This document shows, piece by piece, positions 18,981 to 28,521 of a stretch of DNA of 64,000 nucleotides. The stretch lies in NCBI RefSeq assembly GCF_020911885.1, contig NZ_CP087132.1, forward strand, positions 1,674,001 to 1,738,000, read 5' to 3'. The position numbers and the translations under genes are program-made. The DNA is from Flavobacterium acetivorans. Lineage in GTDB: Bacteria > Bacteroidota > Bacteroidia > Flavobacteriales > Flavobacteriaceae. Under the pieces are notes generated by a model. It did no database searches, had not been told where the DNA came from, and saw only the letters and a program-made list of their open reading frames with translations. Each line of letters starts with the position of its first letter. The stretch's first letter is position 1.

Positions 18981-20069
18981 ATGTTAACAATAATAGATAA
19001 ATATATCCTGAAGAGATACTTGGCCACTTTTGCAGCCATGTTGTTGATGTTTATACCTATTGGGATTATCATTGATGTTTCGGAGAAAATCAACTTCATG
19101 ATTGAAAATAAGGTGCCGTTTCTTGCTGTTGCGGTCTATTATTATCATTTCACGATTTATTTTGCTAACTCTTTGTTTCCTATTTTTCTGTTTTTATCCA
19201 TTATTTGGTTTACCTCAAAACTGGCTAACAATACAGAAATTATTGCTATTTTAAGTTCGGGAATTTCTTTTACCCGTTTTTTAAGACCTTATATTATTGG
19301 GGCATCGATTATCTCTGTTTTTGTATTGTTGATGGGTTTCTTTGTTGTTCCAGTTTCGAGTGAAGGTTTCAATAATTTCCGATATACCTATCTCAAGACA
19401 GGAGGCAAGGAATTGATGCGTGGTGATAATACCGATGTGTATCGACAAATAAGCAGCAATGAATTTTTATATGTGAATAGCTTTAATACAGAATCAAAAG
19501 TGGCCTTTAACTTTGTTTTGGAAAAATTCGATAAAGAAAAGCTAGTATCAAAAATTACCGCCAGCAGAATAAAATGGAACCCTAAGGATAGTACGTATAC
19601 CCTGTATGATTATTCTAAAAGAACTGTAGGTGAATTTGGTGATAAACTTGAAAAAGCACCAGAGAAAAATGCAAAATTCAGTTTTGAATTGGAGGATTTG
19701 ACTCCGGTGGTTTATATTGCAGAAACCTTGAGTTTGAATAAACTGTACCAGTTTATCGATAAAGAAAAAAAACGAGGATCTTCTAATATCAATGTTTACT
19801 TGGTGGTGTTGTATAAGAAATACAGTGTGCCTGTTTCGGCATTTATTTTAACTGTTATTGCTGTTTCGGTTTCTTCAATGAAAAGAAGAGGAGGAATGGG
19901 AATGAATCTAACCATTGGAATTGCTGTGGCATTTGGTTTTGTTTTTTTTGATAAAATATTCGGCACTTTAGCTGAGAAGTCTACTTTTTCCCCTTTGATT
20001 GCCGTTTGGTTTCCAAATATTGTTTTTGGAATTCTGGCTATATTTTTACTACGCAATGCAAAACGATAA
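18981..20069 (+). CDS. LptF/LptG family permease (YjgP/YjgQ)
   Basis: A 362-residue inner-membrane protein of the LptF/LptG family, which with LptB2 extracts lipopolysaccharide for export to the outer membrane. Three N-terminal membrane spans (about residues 10-30, 55-75, 95-120) are followed by a periplasmic beta-rich domain (about 125-265) and three C-terminal spans (about 270-360). Start MLTIIDKYILKRYLATF is a typical family N-terminus. Whether it is the F or the G paralogue cannot be decided here. The next gene overlaps its 3' end by 14 bp. Confidence 0.93.
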   Translation: MLTIIDKYILKRYLATFAAMLLMFIPIGIIIDVSEKINFMIENKVPFLAVAVYYYHFTIYFANSLFPIFLFLSIIWFTSKLANNTEIIAILSSGISFTRFLRPYIIGASIISVFVLLMGFFVVPVSSEGFNNFRYTYLKTGGKELMRGDNTDVYRQISSNEFLYVNSFNTESKVAFNFVLEKFDKEKLVSKITASRIKWNPKDSTYTLYDYSKRTVGEFGDKLEKAPEKNAKFSFELEDLTPVVYIAETLSLNKLYQFIDKEKKRGSSNINVYLVVLYKKYSVPVSAFILTVIAVSVSSMKRRGGMGMNLTIGIAVAFGFVFFDKIFGTLAEKSTFSPLIAVWFPNIVFGILAIFLLRNAKR

Positions 20070-20937
20070 ATTCAAAAGTTATTTAAATCTTCATTTAATT
20101 GTTTTTATTTGGGGTTTTACGGCCATTTTAGGCGCAATAATTACTATTTCTGCCGATGCTATCGTTTGGTATCGAATGCTTTTTGCAGCAGTTTTTTTAT
20201 TTTTTTTTATTGCTTTTCAAAAGAAGTCTTTTCGGATTCCCTTAAAATCTTTTCTGAAATTGATTTTTGTGGGATTGTTGATCGCCCTGCATTGGATTTT
20301 TTTCTTTCATGCTATTCATGTTTCTAATGTGTCAATCACGCTTTCCGTTTTTTCCTTAGGTGCTTTTTTTGCTTCGTTGTTAGAGCCTATTTTTTATGGT
20401 CGAAAAGTACTTTGGTATGAGGTGTTCTTCGGTTTGATAATTATGGCGGGATTAGCGATGATTATGAAAGTAGAGGTGGGTTATATGAGTGGGATGATTT
20501 TTGCTTTGATCTCTATTATATTGGGTGTTTTGTTTACGTTGATGAATGGGAAACTAATTGAAAAACATGATGCTACTGTTATTTCTTTTTATGAATTTCT
20601 GGCGGGTATGGTTTTTATTTCTGTTTATTTCTTGTATCAAAATAAGTTCTCCGTAGATTTCTTTGATCTAAATCTTAATAACTGGATGTTGATCCTGCTT
20701 CTTGCTTCCATTTGTACGGCTTATGCTTTTACAGCTTCGGTAAAAGTAATGGAGAAACTAAGTCCTTATACGGTGATGCTTACCACTAATTTAGAGCCTG
20801 TTTATGGTATTATTTTAGCGTATTTTATCATTGGCGGTAAAGAGAAAATGAGTTTTTCTTTTTATGTGGGAGCCGTGATTATTATTATAACGGTCATTTT
20901 GAATGGAGTTATAAAGCACAGGCAGAAAGAAGTTTAA
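20056..20937 (+). CDS. EamA/DMT family transporter
   Basis: A 293-residue protein with ten predicted membrane spans arranged as two EamA repeats, the drug/metabolite exporter fold. The ATG at 20056 gives MQNDKFKSYLNLHLIVFIWGF, a normal EamA start; an in-frame start at 19999 would overlap the permease gene much further and add an unlikely N-terminus. The 14-bp overlap with the preceding permease gene suggests translational coupling, though the substrates are probably unrelated. The substrate is unknown. Confidence 0.9.
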   Translation: MQNDKFKSYLNLHLIVFIWGFTAILGAIITISADAIVWYRMLFAAVFLFFFIAFQKKSFRIPLKSFLKLIFVGLLIALHWIFFFHAIHVSNVSITLSVFSLGAFFASLLEPIFYGRKVLWYEVFFGLIIMAGLAMIMKVEVGYMSGMIFALISIILGVLFTLMNGKLIEKHDATVISFYEFLAGMVFISVYFLYQNKFSVDFFDLNLNNWMLILLLASICTAYAFTASVKVMEKLSPYTVMLTTNLEPVYGIILAYFIIGGKEKMSFSFYVGAVIIIITVILNGVIKHRQKEV

Positions 20938-21007
20938 GTTATTTTTTACATTTAATTTTAGGTTTCAATTAGAGTTTTTTTAACAGTATGGAACAAATTA
21001 AATGTGA

Positions 21008-21015
21008 TACCTTTG
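21008..21015 (+). promoter_or_regulatory. Candidate -7 box TACCTTTG
   Basis: An exact TAnnTTTG match, 28 bp upstream of the LTA-synthase-like gene. A -33 TTTG at the expected distance is missing. Confidence 0.5.
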
Positions 21016-21043
21016 CCAAGTTTTACTAATTAATAAAAATAGA

Positions 21044-22972
21044 ATGCAAAAACACTTGCGCCTAAACGAGTACAAAATCTTATTTTACAGGATAGCTTTA
21101 GCCTATTTATTTTATTTTATTGCCCGGGTTTTATTTTATTACTTTAATGCTGATTTGCTGAGAGTTGAGTCGGTTAGTGATTTTTTATCGCTTAGTTATT
21201 ATGGATTGGCTTTTGATACTACGGCCATTTTATATATAAATTTGCTGTTTATCGTTTTTTCCATTCTTCCTTTTTGGAAAAATACCAATGCAGGATATCA
21301 AAAGTTTCTGTTTTATTTGTATTTCGGTACTAATCTACTGGCTTTTGCTACTAATTTTATAGATTTTATTTACTATAAATTTACCTTTGCCCGTACTACA
21401 TCTGCAGCCTTGAATGTTTTAGAACATGAAACGAATAAAACGACTTTGTTCCTTAATTTTTTGGTAGAATATTGGTATGTCTTTGCGTTGTTTGTTTTGA
21501 CTTCGGCACTTTGGGTATTTTTGTATAAAAGAATAAAAGTACAGGATTTTAAACCTACAGGATATGTGCCATATTTTAGCTTTTCTACCGTTGGGTTTTT
21601 AATGATCGTTTTATTTGTGATTGGAGGAATTCGTGGTGGTGATTTCAAGAAATCCACAAGACCGATTAATCTTTTGGATGCCAGTCGTAATGTAAAAAAT
21701 ATTGTACATTCGGATATTGTTTTGAATACGCCTTTTGCAATAATTCGAACTTTATTCTCTAATAGTTTTTTAAAGGTTGATTATCCTGAAGTCAATTCGA
21801 AAGTTATTACTGATAAAATTCAACCTGTAAAAAGCTATCACAATAATCCGAAAACCAAACCGAACGTAGTGGTTTTTATTCTGGAGAGTTATGGACGGGA
21901 ATACATTGGTGCTTTCAATAAAAAATCGAATATACCGGATTATAAAAGTCACGCGCCTTTTTTGGATTCTTTGGCGCAGCATAGTATGATTTTTACCAAT
22001 GCTTATGCTAATGGAAGACAGTCCATTCACGGCATGTCCTCTGTTTTGGCAGGTATTCCTTCGTTTAAGGATGCTTTTACTTCTTCGCCTTATCCAAAAC
22101 AAAAAATAGAATCGCTTGTTTCTACTTTAAAAGGAGAAGGATACAATACTTCCTTTTTTCATGGTGCTGCCAATGGTTCTATGGGATTTTTAGGTTTCAG
22201 TAAAATTCTGGGAATAGATGATTATTACGGAAGAACGGAGTTCAATGATGATTCTCAATTTGATGGTTTTTGGGGAATTTGGGACGAGCCTTTCCTTCAG
22301 TTTATGAAAAAAACATTGGACACAAAGAAAACACCGTTTTTCGCTTCTGTATTTACGGTTTCCTCACACGAGCCTTATGTTATTCCTGAAAAATATAAAA
22401 ATCGTTTTCATGAGGGAGGTGTTCCTATTCATAAAGCTGTCGAATATACAGATTATGCAGTGAAACGTTTCTTCGAAGAGGCCAAAAAAGAACCTTGGTT
22501 TGAGAACACCATTTTCGTGATGGTGGCTGATCATTGTAATCAAATTTATTATGATGAGTATCAAAAACCCATAAATCGTTTTGCGGTACCTATATTGATT
22601 TACAAACCAAATAGTAGTTATGTGGGAGTCGATGAAGATTTGGCACAGCAAATCGATATTTATCCTACTATTTTGGACATGATAGGTTACGATAAGCCTT
22701 TTAGAAGCTGGGGCAGAAGTTTGTTGGATAAAAAAACCTCAGTCCCATTTGTAATCAACTCTACCGGAAATATTTATCAATTCGCAAAGGGAAATTACAT
22801 TTGTACATTTGACGGAAAAAAAGCCCTTGGTTTTTATGATAAAGAGGATAAAGCATTGAAGCATAATTTAATAAAGAAAAGAAATGCTGAAATGGATGAA
22901 ATAGAGTTAAACTGCAAGGCTTTTATCCAGGATTATATGGAAAGAGTAGTAGATAAAAAACTGGATAAGTAG
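21044..22972 (+). CDS. LTA synthase-like membrane phosphotransferase (sulfatase fold)
   Basis: A 642-residue protein with about five N-terminal membrane spans (residues 8-225) and a periplasmic alkaline-phosphatase-superfamily domain (about 260-600). Motifs include VVFILESYGREY (metal-binding Glu), NGRQSIHGMSS, where Ser327 sits where the catalytic Thr is expected by my alignment, FFHGAANGSM and FVMVADHC (metal-binding Asp-His). In Gram-positives such proteins polymerise glycerol phosphate; in Gram-negatives relatives such as MdoB add phosphoglycerol to glucans or lipids. The donor and acceptor here are unknown. The gene is monocistronic with its own -7 box. Confidence 0.88.
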   Translation: MQKHLRLNEYKILFYRIALAYLFYFIARVLFYYFNADLLRVESVSDFLSLSYYGLAFDTTAILYINLLFIVFSILPFWKNTNAGYQKFLFYLYFGTNLLAFATNFIDFIYYKFTFARTTSAALNVLEHETNKTTLFLNFLVEYWYVFALFVLTSALWVFLYKRIKVQDFKPTGYVPYFSFSTVGFLMIVLFVIGGIRGGDFKKSTRPINLLDASRNVKNIVHSDIVLNTPFAIIRTLFSNSFLKVDYPEVNSKVITDKIQPVKSYHNNPKTKPNVVVFILESYGREYIGAFNKKSNIPDYKSHAPFLDSLAQHSMIFTNAYANGRQSIHGMSSVLAGIPSFKDAFTSSPYPKQKIESLVSTLKGEGYNTSFFHGAANGSMGFLGFSKILGIDDYYGRTEFNDDSQFDGFWGIWDEPFLQFMKKTLDTKKTPFFASVFTVSSHEPYVIPEKYKNRFHEGGVPIHKAVEYTDYAVKRFFEEAKKEPWFENTIFVMVADHCNQIYYDEYQKPINRFAVPILIYKPNSSYVGVDEDLAQQIDIYPTILDMIGYDKPFRSWGRSLLDKKTSVPFVINSTGNIYQFAKGNYICTFDGKKALGFYDKEDKALKHNLIKKRNAEMDEIELNCKAFIQDYMERVVDKKLDK

Positions 22973-23151
22973 TAATTGGTTTATCTTCTTTGTGTTAAAG
23001 AATCAATAAATTAATTTCTGGCTATTATTTTTTAAAATTAAATCAAAAGCTGTCCTCAAGTATTGCTTTGACTTTGAACTAAATTGCAAATTCAGACCGA
23101 TAGTTTTAGGACATAAATAAAAAATATAGCTTTATGAACGATATAATATTT

Positions 23152-23159
23152 TATATTTG
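23152..23159 (+). promoter_or_regulatory. Candidate -7 box TATATTTG of accA
   Basis: An exact TAnnTTTG match 34 bp before the accA start codon, in a very A/T-rich stretch. The -33 element is not clear. Confidence 0.5.
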
Positions 23160-23193
23160 CAGTCCAAAATAAAAACAAAAACGCACAAATCCT

Positions 23194-24147
23194 ATGGAAT
23201 ATTTAGATTTTGAGCTTCCGATAAAAGAACTAGAAGATCAGTTAGATAAATGCCTTGTTATTGGTCAGGAGTCAGATGTTGACGTTACAGATACTTGTAA
23301 ACAAATCAACAAAAAACTAATAGATACTAAGAAGGAGATTTACAAAAATTTGACGGCATGGCAAAGGGTACAATTGTCTAGACATCCAAGTCGTCCGTAC
23401 ACAATGGACCATATCAAGGCACTTTGCGGAGATAGTTTTCTTGAACTTTTTGGGGATAGAAACTTCAAAGATGATAAAGCCATGGTTGGTGGATTGGGTA
23501 AAATTGGAGGACAATCTTTTATGATTGTTGGTCAACAAAAAGGCTATAATACAAAGACAAGGCAATACAGAAACTTTGGGATGGCAAATCCTGAGGGGTA
23601 CCGTAAAGCATTGCGATTGATGAAAATGGCTGAAAAATTTGGAATTCCAGTTATAACACTTATCGATACTCCGGGTGCTTATCCTGGACTTGAAGCTGAA
23701 GAACGTGGACAAGGGGAAGCCATTGCCAGAAATATCTTTGAGATGGTTCGTCTTAAGGTGCCTATTATAACAATTATTGTAGGTGAAGGTGCTTCCGGTG
23801 GTGCTTTAGGAATAGGTGTTGGAGACCGAGTTTACATGTTAGAAAATACTTGGTATTCTGTTATTTCTCCTGAATCTTGCTCTTCTATTTTATGGAAAAG
23901 CTGGGAATACAAAGAAATAGCTGCTGAAGCTTTGAAATTGACTTCTTCTGACATGAAAAAGCAAAAACTGATTGATGATATCATACCTGAGCCATTAGGT
24001 GGAGCACACTACGACAGAGAGACTACTTTCAAGACAGTGGAGCATTATATTATGAAAGGTTATAATGAATTGAAAGACTTATCAACAGCAGATCTAATCG
24101 CTCAGAGAATGGATAAATACTGTAAAATGGGCGAGTTCAAGGAGTAA
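23194..24147 (+). CDS. accA: Acetyl-CoA carboxylase carboxyltransferase subunit alpha
   Basis: AccA pairs with AccD to transfer the carboxyl group from biotin to acetyl-CoA, the first step of fatty acid synthesis. The 317-residue protein shows the N-terminal [13 protein letters not shown] region and the core [55 protein letters not shown] and [13 protein letters not shown] motifs. Length is typical. accD is not in this window. A strong terminator follows, so the gene seems to be transcribed alone. Confidence 0.97.
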   Translation: MEYLDFELPIKELEDQLDKCLVIGQESDVDVTDTCKQINKKLIDTKKEIYKNLTAWQRVQLSRHPSRPYTMDHIKALCGDSFLELFGDRNFKDDKAMVGGLGKIGGQSFMIVGQQKGYNTKTRQYRNFGMANPEGYRKALRLMKMAEKFGIPVITLIDTPGAYPGLEAEERGQGEAIARNIFEMVRLKVPIITIIVGEGASGGALGIGVGDRVYMLENTWYSVISPESCSSILWKSWEYKEIAAEALKLTSSDMKKQKLIDDIIPEPLGGAHYDRETTFKTVEHYIMKGYNELKDLSTADLIAQRMDKYCKMGEFKE

Positions 24148-24163
24148 AATCTTACATTTTTAT

Positions 24164-24198
24164 AAAAAATCCGAAGCCTTGTTGTTTCGGATTTTTTT
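24164..24198 (+). terminator. Terminator of accA
   Basis: AATCCGAA pairs with TTCGGATT around a 10-nt loop, preceded by an A run and followed by a run of eight or more T. It lies 17 bp after the accA stop. Confidence 0.92.
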
Positions 24199-24287
24199 TT
24201 GGTTGTAAACAAAATTGAGGTACTTATAAACAATTCTTTGTAATAACTCAATAGCATTTTTTTTTAATTTTATGGTACATTCGCTAT

Positions 24288-25832
24288 ATGGAAAACTTCA
24301 AAAATATAAGCCCTGTTAAGGTAGATAAAACAACAATTATAAGTCTGGAAAAGGGGAAGTTACCACCTCAGGCTATCGAACTGGAAGAGGCTGTACTTGG
24401 CGCCATGATGATTGATAAAAAAGGAGTTGATGATGTAATTGACATCTTGCAACCGGACGCTTTTTATAAAGAGGCACACAAACATATTTTTGAAGCAATA
24501 GTTCAATTATTTACAGATACACAGCCAATTGATTTGTTGACCGTTTCGGCTCAATTAAGAAAAAATGCTAAACTAGATTTAGCGGGAGGTGATTTCTATT
24601 TGATTCAATTGACCCAAAAAATTTCTTCTTCGGCGCATATTGAGTTTCACTCTAGAATTATTCTGCAGAAATTTATCCAGCGAAGTTTGATTCGTATTTC
24701 TTCGGAGATTATCGAAGATTCCTATGATGATACGGCAGATGTTTTTGATTTATTGGACAAAGCCGAATCAAAACTATACGAAGTTACTCAGGGGAATATC
24801 AAGCGTAGTTCCGAAACGGCTCAGAGTTTAGTATTACAGGCTAAAAAGAGAATTGAAGAAATAGCCGGACAAGAAGGATTAAGTGGAGTAGCGACCGGTT
24901 TTGAGAAATTAGATAAATTAACTTCCGGTTGGCAACCAAGTGATTTAATTATTATTGCGGCTAGACCTGCGATGGGAAAAACAGCCTTTGTATTATCGAT
25001 GGCTCGAAATATGGCTATTGATTTTGGAATGCCTGTAGCATTGTTCTCACTGGAGATGGCATCCGTTCAGTTGATCACGCGTTTGATTTCTTCGGAAACG
25101 GGATTGTCTTCCGAAAAATTGCGTACCGGAAAACTCGAAAAACACGAATGGGAGCAATTAAGTACGAAAGTGAAAAATTTAGAAAAAGCACCCCTTTTTA
25201 TAGATGATACACCATCACTATCTATTTTTGATTTAAGAGCCAAAGCAAGACGTTTAGTTTCGCAACACGGGATACGAATTATAATTGTTGATTATTTGCA
25301 GTTGATGACTGCCGGAGGGAATGCAAAAGGGGGAGGAAATAGAGAGCAGGAAATCTCGACAATTTCCAGAAACTTGAAAGCATTGGCTAAGGAATTGAAT
25401 GTTCCAGTTATTGCGCTTTCCCAATTATCGCGTGCGGTAGAGACTCGTGGATCCAGTAAAAGACCATTGCTTTCTGACCTTCGTGAATCGGGAGCGATTG
25501 AGCAAGATGCTGATATTGTTTCGTTTTTATATCGTCCGGAATATTATAAAATTGACGAGTGGGATGATGATGAAGCTTCTCCAACTGCCGGACAGGCCGA
25601 AATTATGATTGCCAAGCACCGTAATGGTGGTATTGAAAACGTACGTTTGAAATTTATTGGACATCTTGGTAAATTTGACAATTTAGAAGATTACAGCGGA
25701 AATTATGATGATTTACCATCATCTATGAATCAGGATGAAAATCCTTTTGCAACTAAAAATTTGCCATCAGCGCATGAGGCTTTTGGAAGCAATTTAAATG
25801 ACGACGATGATGACAGTGATATGCCATTTTAA
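24288..25832 (+). CDS. dnaB: Replicative DNA helicase DnaB
   Basis: DnaB is the hexameric helicase that unwinds DNA at the replication fork. The 514-residue protein has the N-terminal DnaB domain (PPQAIELEEAVLGAMM, residues about 24-130), a linker, and the RecA-like ATPase domain with Walker A ARPAMGKTAF near residue 228, Walker B IIIVDYLQLM and the SRAVETRG/LSDLRESGAIEQDAD segment. The acidic C-terminal tail DDDDDSDMPF is typical of flavobacterial DnaB. No intein is inserted at the usual sites. Confidence 0.97.
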   Translation: MENFKNISPVKVDKTTIISLEKGKLPPQAIELEEAVLGAMMIDKKGVDDVIDILQPDAFYKEAHKHIFEAIVQLFTDTQPIDLLTVSAQLRKNAKLDLAGGDFYLIQLTQKISSSAHIEFHSRIILQKFIQRSLIRISSEIIEDSYDDTADVFDLLDKAESKLYEVTQGNIKRSSETAQSLVLQAKKRIEEIAGQEGLSGVATGFEKLDKLTSGWQPSDLIIIAARPAMGKTAFVLSMARNMAIDFGMPVALFSLEMASVQLITRLISSETGLSSEKLRTGKLEKHEWEQLSTKVKNLEKAPLFIDDTPSLSIFDLRAKARRLVSQHGIRIIIVDYLQLMTAGGNAKGGGNREQEISTISRNLKALAKELNVPVIALSQLSRAVETRGSSKRPLLSDLRESGAIEQDADIVSFLYRPEYYKIDEWDDDEASPTAGQAEIMIAKHRNGGIENVRLKFIGHLGKFDNLEDYSGNYDDLPSSMNQDENPFATKNLPSAHEAFGSNLNDDDDDSDMPF

Positions 25833-25838
25833 AACAAA

Positions 25839-25872
25839 AATCCATCTGACTAAAACGGATGGATTTTTTTTG
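25839..25872 (+). terminator. Terminator of dnaB
   Basis: AATCCATC pairs with GATGGATT around an 11-nt loop, followed by a T run. It begins 7 bp after the dnaB stop codon. Confidence 0.9.
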
Positions 25873-25988
25873 TCGTTTAATAAAAATCTTTTAAAATTTT
25901 AACATTTGATTAATTGAGAAAAAATAAGTAGTAAATTAGCGTCAAAATACTTTTAAAAAGATTGTTTTAATTTATAAAAGTTTAAATT

Positions 25989-26387
25989 ATGACCCAAGAA
26001 ACCAACCCTATGAGTAATAATACTGGAGAAGTAAAAAAGATTAATACTATTCCTTTAAAAGAGGCAAAAGCATGGGTTAATAGATGGAGTAAGAAAGAAG
26101 GACATTACAATAAGCATCACGAGTTGCATGCTTTCCTTATTCCAAAAATTGATTTGATTGAAGTTTTAGCAGAAGGTGTAGATGCAGTAAGAGCTTATAT
26201 TGGGGTTGATGCAAATAATGTGGAAAAGCTTATGATAGTTGGAACTAAACTTAATCCGGAAACAGGAATCTACGAAGACATGATTACCATTGGTGCAGGG
26301 GCTTCAGCAACTGAGCAAGATGATATTTATGATTTTTCAACGCCTTGTCCGCCTGCCGGTGATCCGGAAAGTCCATTAAATCAGTAA
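25989..26387 (+). CDS. Conserved soluble hypothetical protein, first gene of signalling cluster
   Basis: A 132-residue cytosolic protein with no signal peptide. The core reads IPLKEAKAWVNRWSKK, FLIPKIDLIEVLAEGVDAVRAYIGVD and KLMIVGTKL, and the C-terminus is acidic and proline-rich (STPCPPAGDPES). I do not recognise a named domain; the pattern looks like a small alpha/beta protein found in flavobacteria. It lies 6 bp before the gene for a polytopic membrane protein, which is followed at 3-bp spacings by a kinase and a response regulator, so all four probably form one transcription unit. Confidence 0.8.
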   Translation: MTQETNPMSNNTGEVKKINTIPLKEAKAWVNRWSKKEGHYNKHHELHAFLIPKIDLIEVLAEGVDAVRAYIGVDANNVEKLMIVGTKLNPETGIYEDMITIGAGASATEQDDIYDFSTPCPPAGDPESPLNQ

Positions 26388-26393
26388 TGACGG

Positions 26394-27026
26394 ATGTATT
26401 ACACACTTGTAAATATTGGATATTTAATTTCTTTAGTAAATTTAGTATTATATTTGAAAAGCTTTTATGCTTACGGGAAAGCTTTTCAATTCTTTAGATG
26501 GTATTTAGGAATAATTTTCAGCATTCAAATCATATCATTTATTATGATGAAGTTATATATTAACAACTTGTTTGTGTCTCATTTTTATTTTATTGGACAA
26601 TTTGTATTGTTGGGGTTATTTTATGAATCCTTAATGATAGCAAAACGACAAAAAGATTTTGTAAAATGGGGCATTGGTATGGGCTTACTTGCTTTAGGAG
26701 TGCAGTATGCTTTTGATCCTAAGCAATTTTTTCAGTTCAATTTGTTTGAGATTGCCGTTACTTCTTTGTTGTTAGTCGTATTTGCTGTTTTGCATCTGTA
26801 CAACATGCTCACCGAGAAGAAAGAGTTTTATTACATCAATTTGGGAATTATCATTTACTTGTTGGGAAGTACGGTTTTGTTTTTTGTTGGAAATTTAACT
26901 GCTTTATTGAATCCAAAACTAAGTTTGCTAACATGGACGTTGAATGCTGGATTGATAATCATTTACCAACTGTTTATATTATTGGAATGGAAAAAAAGCT
27001 TTTCTAAAAAAGCAATTCAAAAATAA
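26394..27026 (+). CDS. Polytopic membrane protein next to a two-component pair
   Basis: A 210-residue protein with about seven hydrophobic segments (near residues 5-20, 33-52, 63-80, 92-108, 118-135, 145-165, 175-195) joined by very short loops and ending in a basic tail (WKKSFSKKAIQK). No signal peptide or known domain was recognised. It sits 3 bp before a histidine kinase that has only one membrane span and no obvious sensor domain. That makes it a candidate for the missing sensory or membrane-input part of the system; this is inference from position. Confidence 0.8.
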   Translation: MYYTLVNIGYLISLVNLVLYLKSFYAYGKAFQFFRWYLGIIFSIQIISFIMMKLYINNLFVSHFYFIGQFVLLGLFYESLMIAKRQKDFVKWGIGMGLLALGVQYAFDPKQFFQFNLFEIAVTSLLLVVFAVLHLYNMLTEKKEFYYINLGIIIYLLGSTVLFFVGNLTALLNPKLSLLTWTLNAGLIIIYQLFILLEWKKSFSKKAIQK

Positions 27027-27029
27027 ATC

Positions 27030-27821
27030 ATGTTAGCAAACCCAGCATACGAGAAAGAAATAATCAGAATAATTCTGTTTACTTCAGTTTTTTTTATTGT
27101 TGTTTCGGTAGTTTTAGTCTTGTTCTTTTATTTTTCGAGGAAAAAAATTATCCAGAAGGAATTAGAAAAAAGTGATTTGATTATACAGTATCAAAAAGAG
27201 CAATTGCGAGCCGTCATCATTACACAGGAAGAAGAACGAAAACGAATTGCCCAAGACTTACATGATGATATCAGCTCAAAACTAAACGTTGTTTCCTTGA
27301 ATAGTCATCTTCTAAAAGCATCAAATTTGACCAAGAATGAAATTGAAGATATTACCGGAAATATCATTAGTCTCACCGGAAAAGCATTAGAGAGTACCCG
27401 AAGGATTGCCCATGATTTATTGCCTCCTGTATTTGATAAATTTGGACTTCATGCCGGTGTTGAGGAATTGTGTTTAGAATTTAACAGCAGTAAATCAGTT
27501 CGGGTAGAGTATCATAATGCGGTTGTGTTTGACGATTTAGAAAAGGATAAACATCTTCATGTTTTTAGGGTTTTACAAGAATTGATGAATAATTCACTTC
27601 GGCATGGAAAAGCTTCAAAAATTGTGATAGCTTTTGAAAAAAAAGAAAGTAAGAAAGTGTGTAGGTATTTTGATAATGGGATAGGATTTGATTTGAAGGA
27701 CAAGAGGAATCAAAACGGTCTTGGGATGAATAATATAAAGAGTAGAATTGATTTTTTAGGAGGCGAAATTTTCTTTTCTTCTCAAATCAATAACGGAACT
27801 CAAGTCACTTTTAATTTTTAA
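27030..27821 (+). CDS. Sensor histidine kinase (HisKA_3 / NarL type)
   Basis: A 263-residue kinase. One membrane span lies at about residues 12-34, followed by a short coiled-coil stretch (KKIIQKELEKSDLIIQYQKE), then the HisKA_3 dimerisation helix EERKRIAQDLHDDISSKLN with the phospho-acceptor His78. The ATPase domain shows the N box QELMNNSLRHG and G boxes FDNGIGFD and GLGMNNIKSR. There is almost no extracytoplasmic region, so the signal must come through the membrane, from the cytosol or from the neighbouring membrane protein. The cognate regulator starts 3 bp downstream. Confidence 0.93.
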   Translation: MLANPAYEKEIIRIILFTSVFFIVVSVVLVLFFYFSRKKIIQKELEKSDLIIQYQKEQLRAVIITQEEERKRIAQDLHDDISSKLNVVSLNSHLLKASNLTKNEIEDITGNIISLTGKALESTRRIAHDLLPPVFDKFGLHAGVEELCLEFNSSKSVRVEYHNAVVFDDLEKDKHLHVFRVLQELMNNSLRHGKASKIVIAFEKKESKKVCRYFDNGIGFDLKDKRNQNGLGMNNIKSRIDFLGGEIFFSSQINNGTQVTFNF

Positions 27822-27824
27822 ATT

Positions 27825-28511
27825 ATGAATGAGAGCATAAAAATAATTTTAGCAGATGATGAAGTTCTTTTTAGAAAAGGAATCTCTTTTCTATTGAGTA
27901 GAGAGGAAAATTTGGAGATTATTTTTGAAGCTTCAAGCGGTAGTGAACTTATTTTGTTTTTGCGGGAAGCTCAAAGTCTTCCGGATATTATCATTATGGA
28001 TTTGAAAATGCCTTCATTAAATGGTGTTGAAGCGACGAAAATCATTCTTAAAGAATTTCCCCAAATCAAGATTATTGCTTTGACTAGTTATGAATCTAAA
28101 TCTTTTGTCGCTAATATGATTGCTATTGGTGCTGTTTCTTATCTCGTAAAAAATGCAAGCCCTCAAGAATTATTGAAAACCATACAAGAGGTAGCTTTAA
28201 AAGGATTTTACTATTCGGATTATGTGCTGAAAATTATTCAGGAAAATTTATTGGAAGAGAAGAATACTAAAAGTCACATGGATTCTAACTTTTTGACCAA
28301 TCGAGAACTGGAGGTATTAAAAATGATTTGCGATCAAAATACAACCGTCGAAATAGCCGAAAAACTTTTTATCAGTCCAAGAACCGTAGAAGGGCACAGG
28401 AATAATTTATTACTCAAAACCGAATCTAAAAATAGCGCAGGATTAGTAGTTTTTGCTATACAAAATGAGTTGGTAATCCTGGAGAAAAAAGAAATAGATC
28501 GATTCTTTTGA
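27825..28511 (+). CDS. LuxR/NarL family response regulator
   Basis: A 228-residue two-domain regulator. The receiver domain (residues about 5-120) has the acidic pair DDE near residue 11, the phosphorylation site Asp59 in IIIMDLKMPSLNG, the Thr/Ser switch ALTSYES and Lys in YLVKNASP. The C-terminal LuxR-type HTH (about 155-215) reads LTNRELEVLKMICDQNTTVEIAEKLF followed by SPRTVEGHRNN. It is the cognate partner of the upstream kinase. Its targets are not evident, but the cluster's own promoter and the convergent small gene are candidates. Confidence 0.95.
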   Translation: MNESIKIILADDEVLFRKGISFLLSREENLEIIFEASSGSELILFLREAQSLPDIIIMDLKMPSLNGVEATKIILKEFPQIKIIALTSYESKSFVANMIAIGAVSYLVKNASPQELLKTIQEVALKGFYYSDYVLKIIQENLLEEKNTKSHMDSNFLTNRELEVLKMICDQNTTVEIAEKLFISPRTVEGHRNNLLLKTESKNSAGLVVFAIQNELVILEKKEIDRFF

Positions 28512-28521
28512 GTTGTAAGTT

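Noticed and set aside
19999..20055. Upstream in-frame start for the DMT transporter
   Set aside because: It would overlap the permease gene by 71 bp and add a non-typical N-terminus; the ATG at 20056 gives a normal EamA start.
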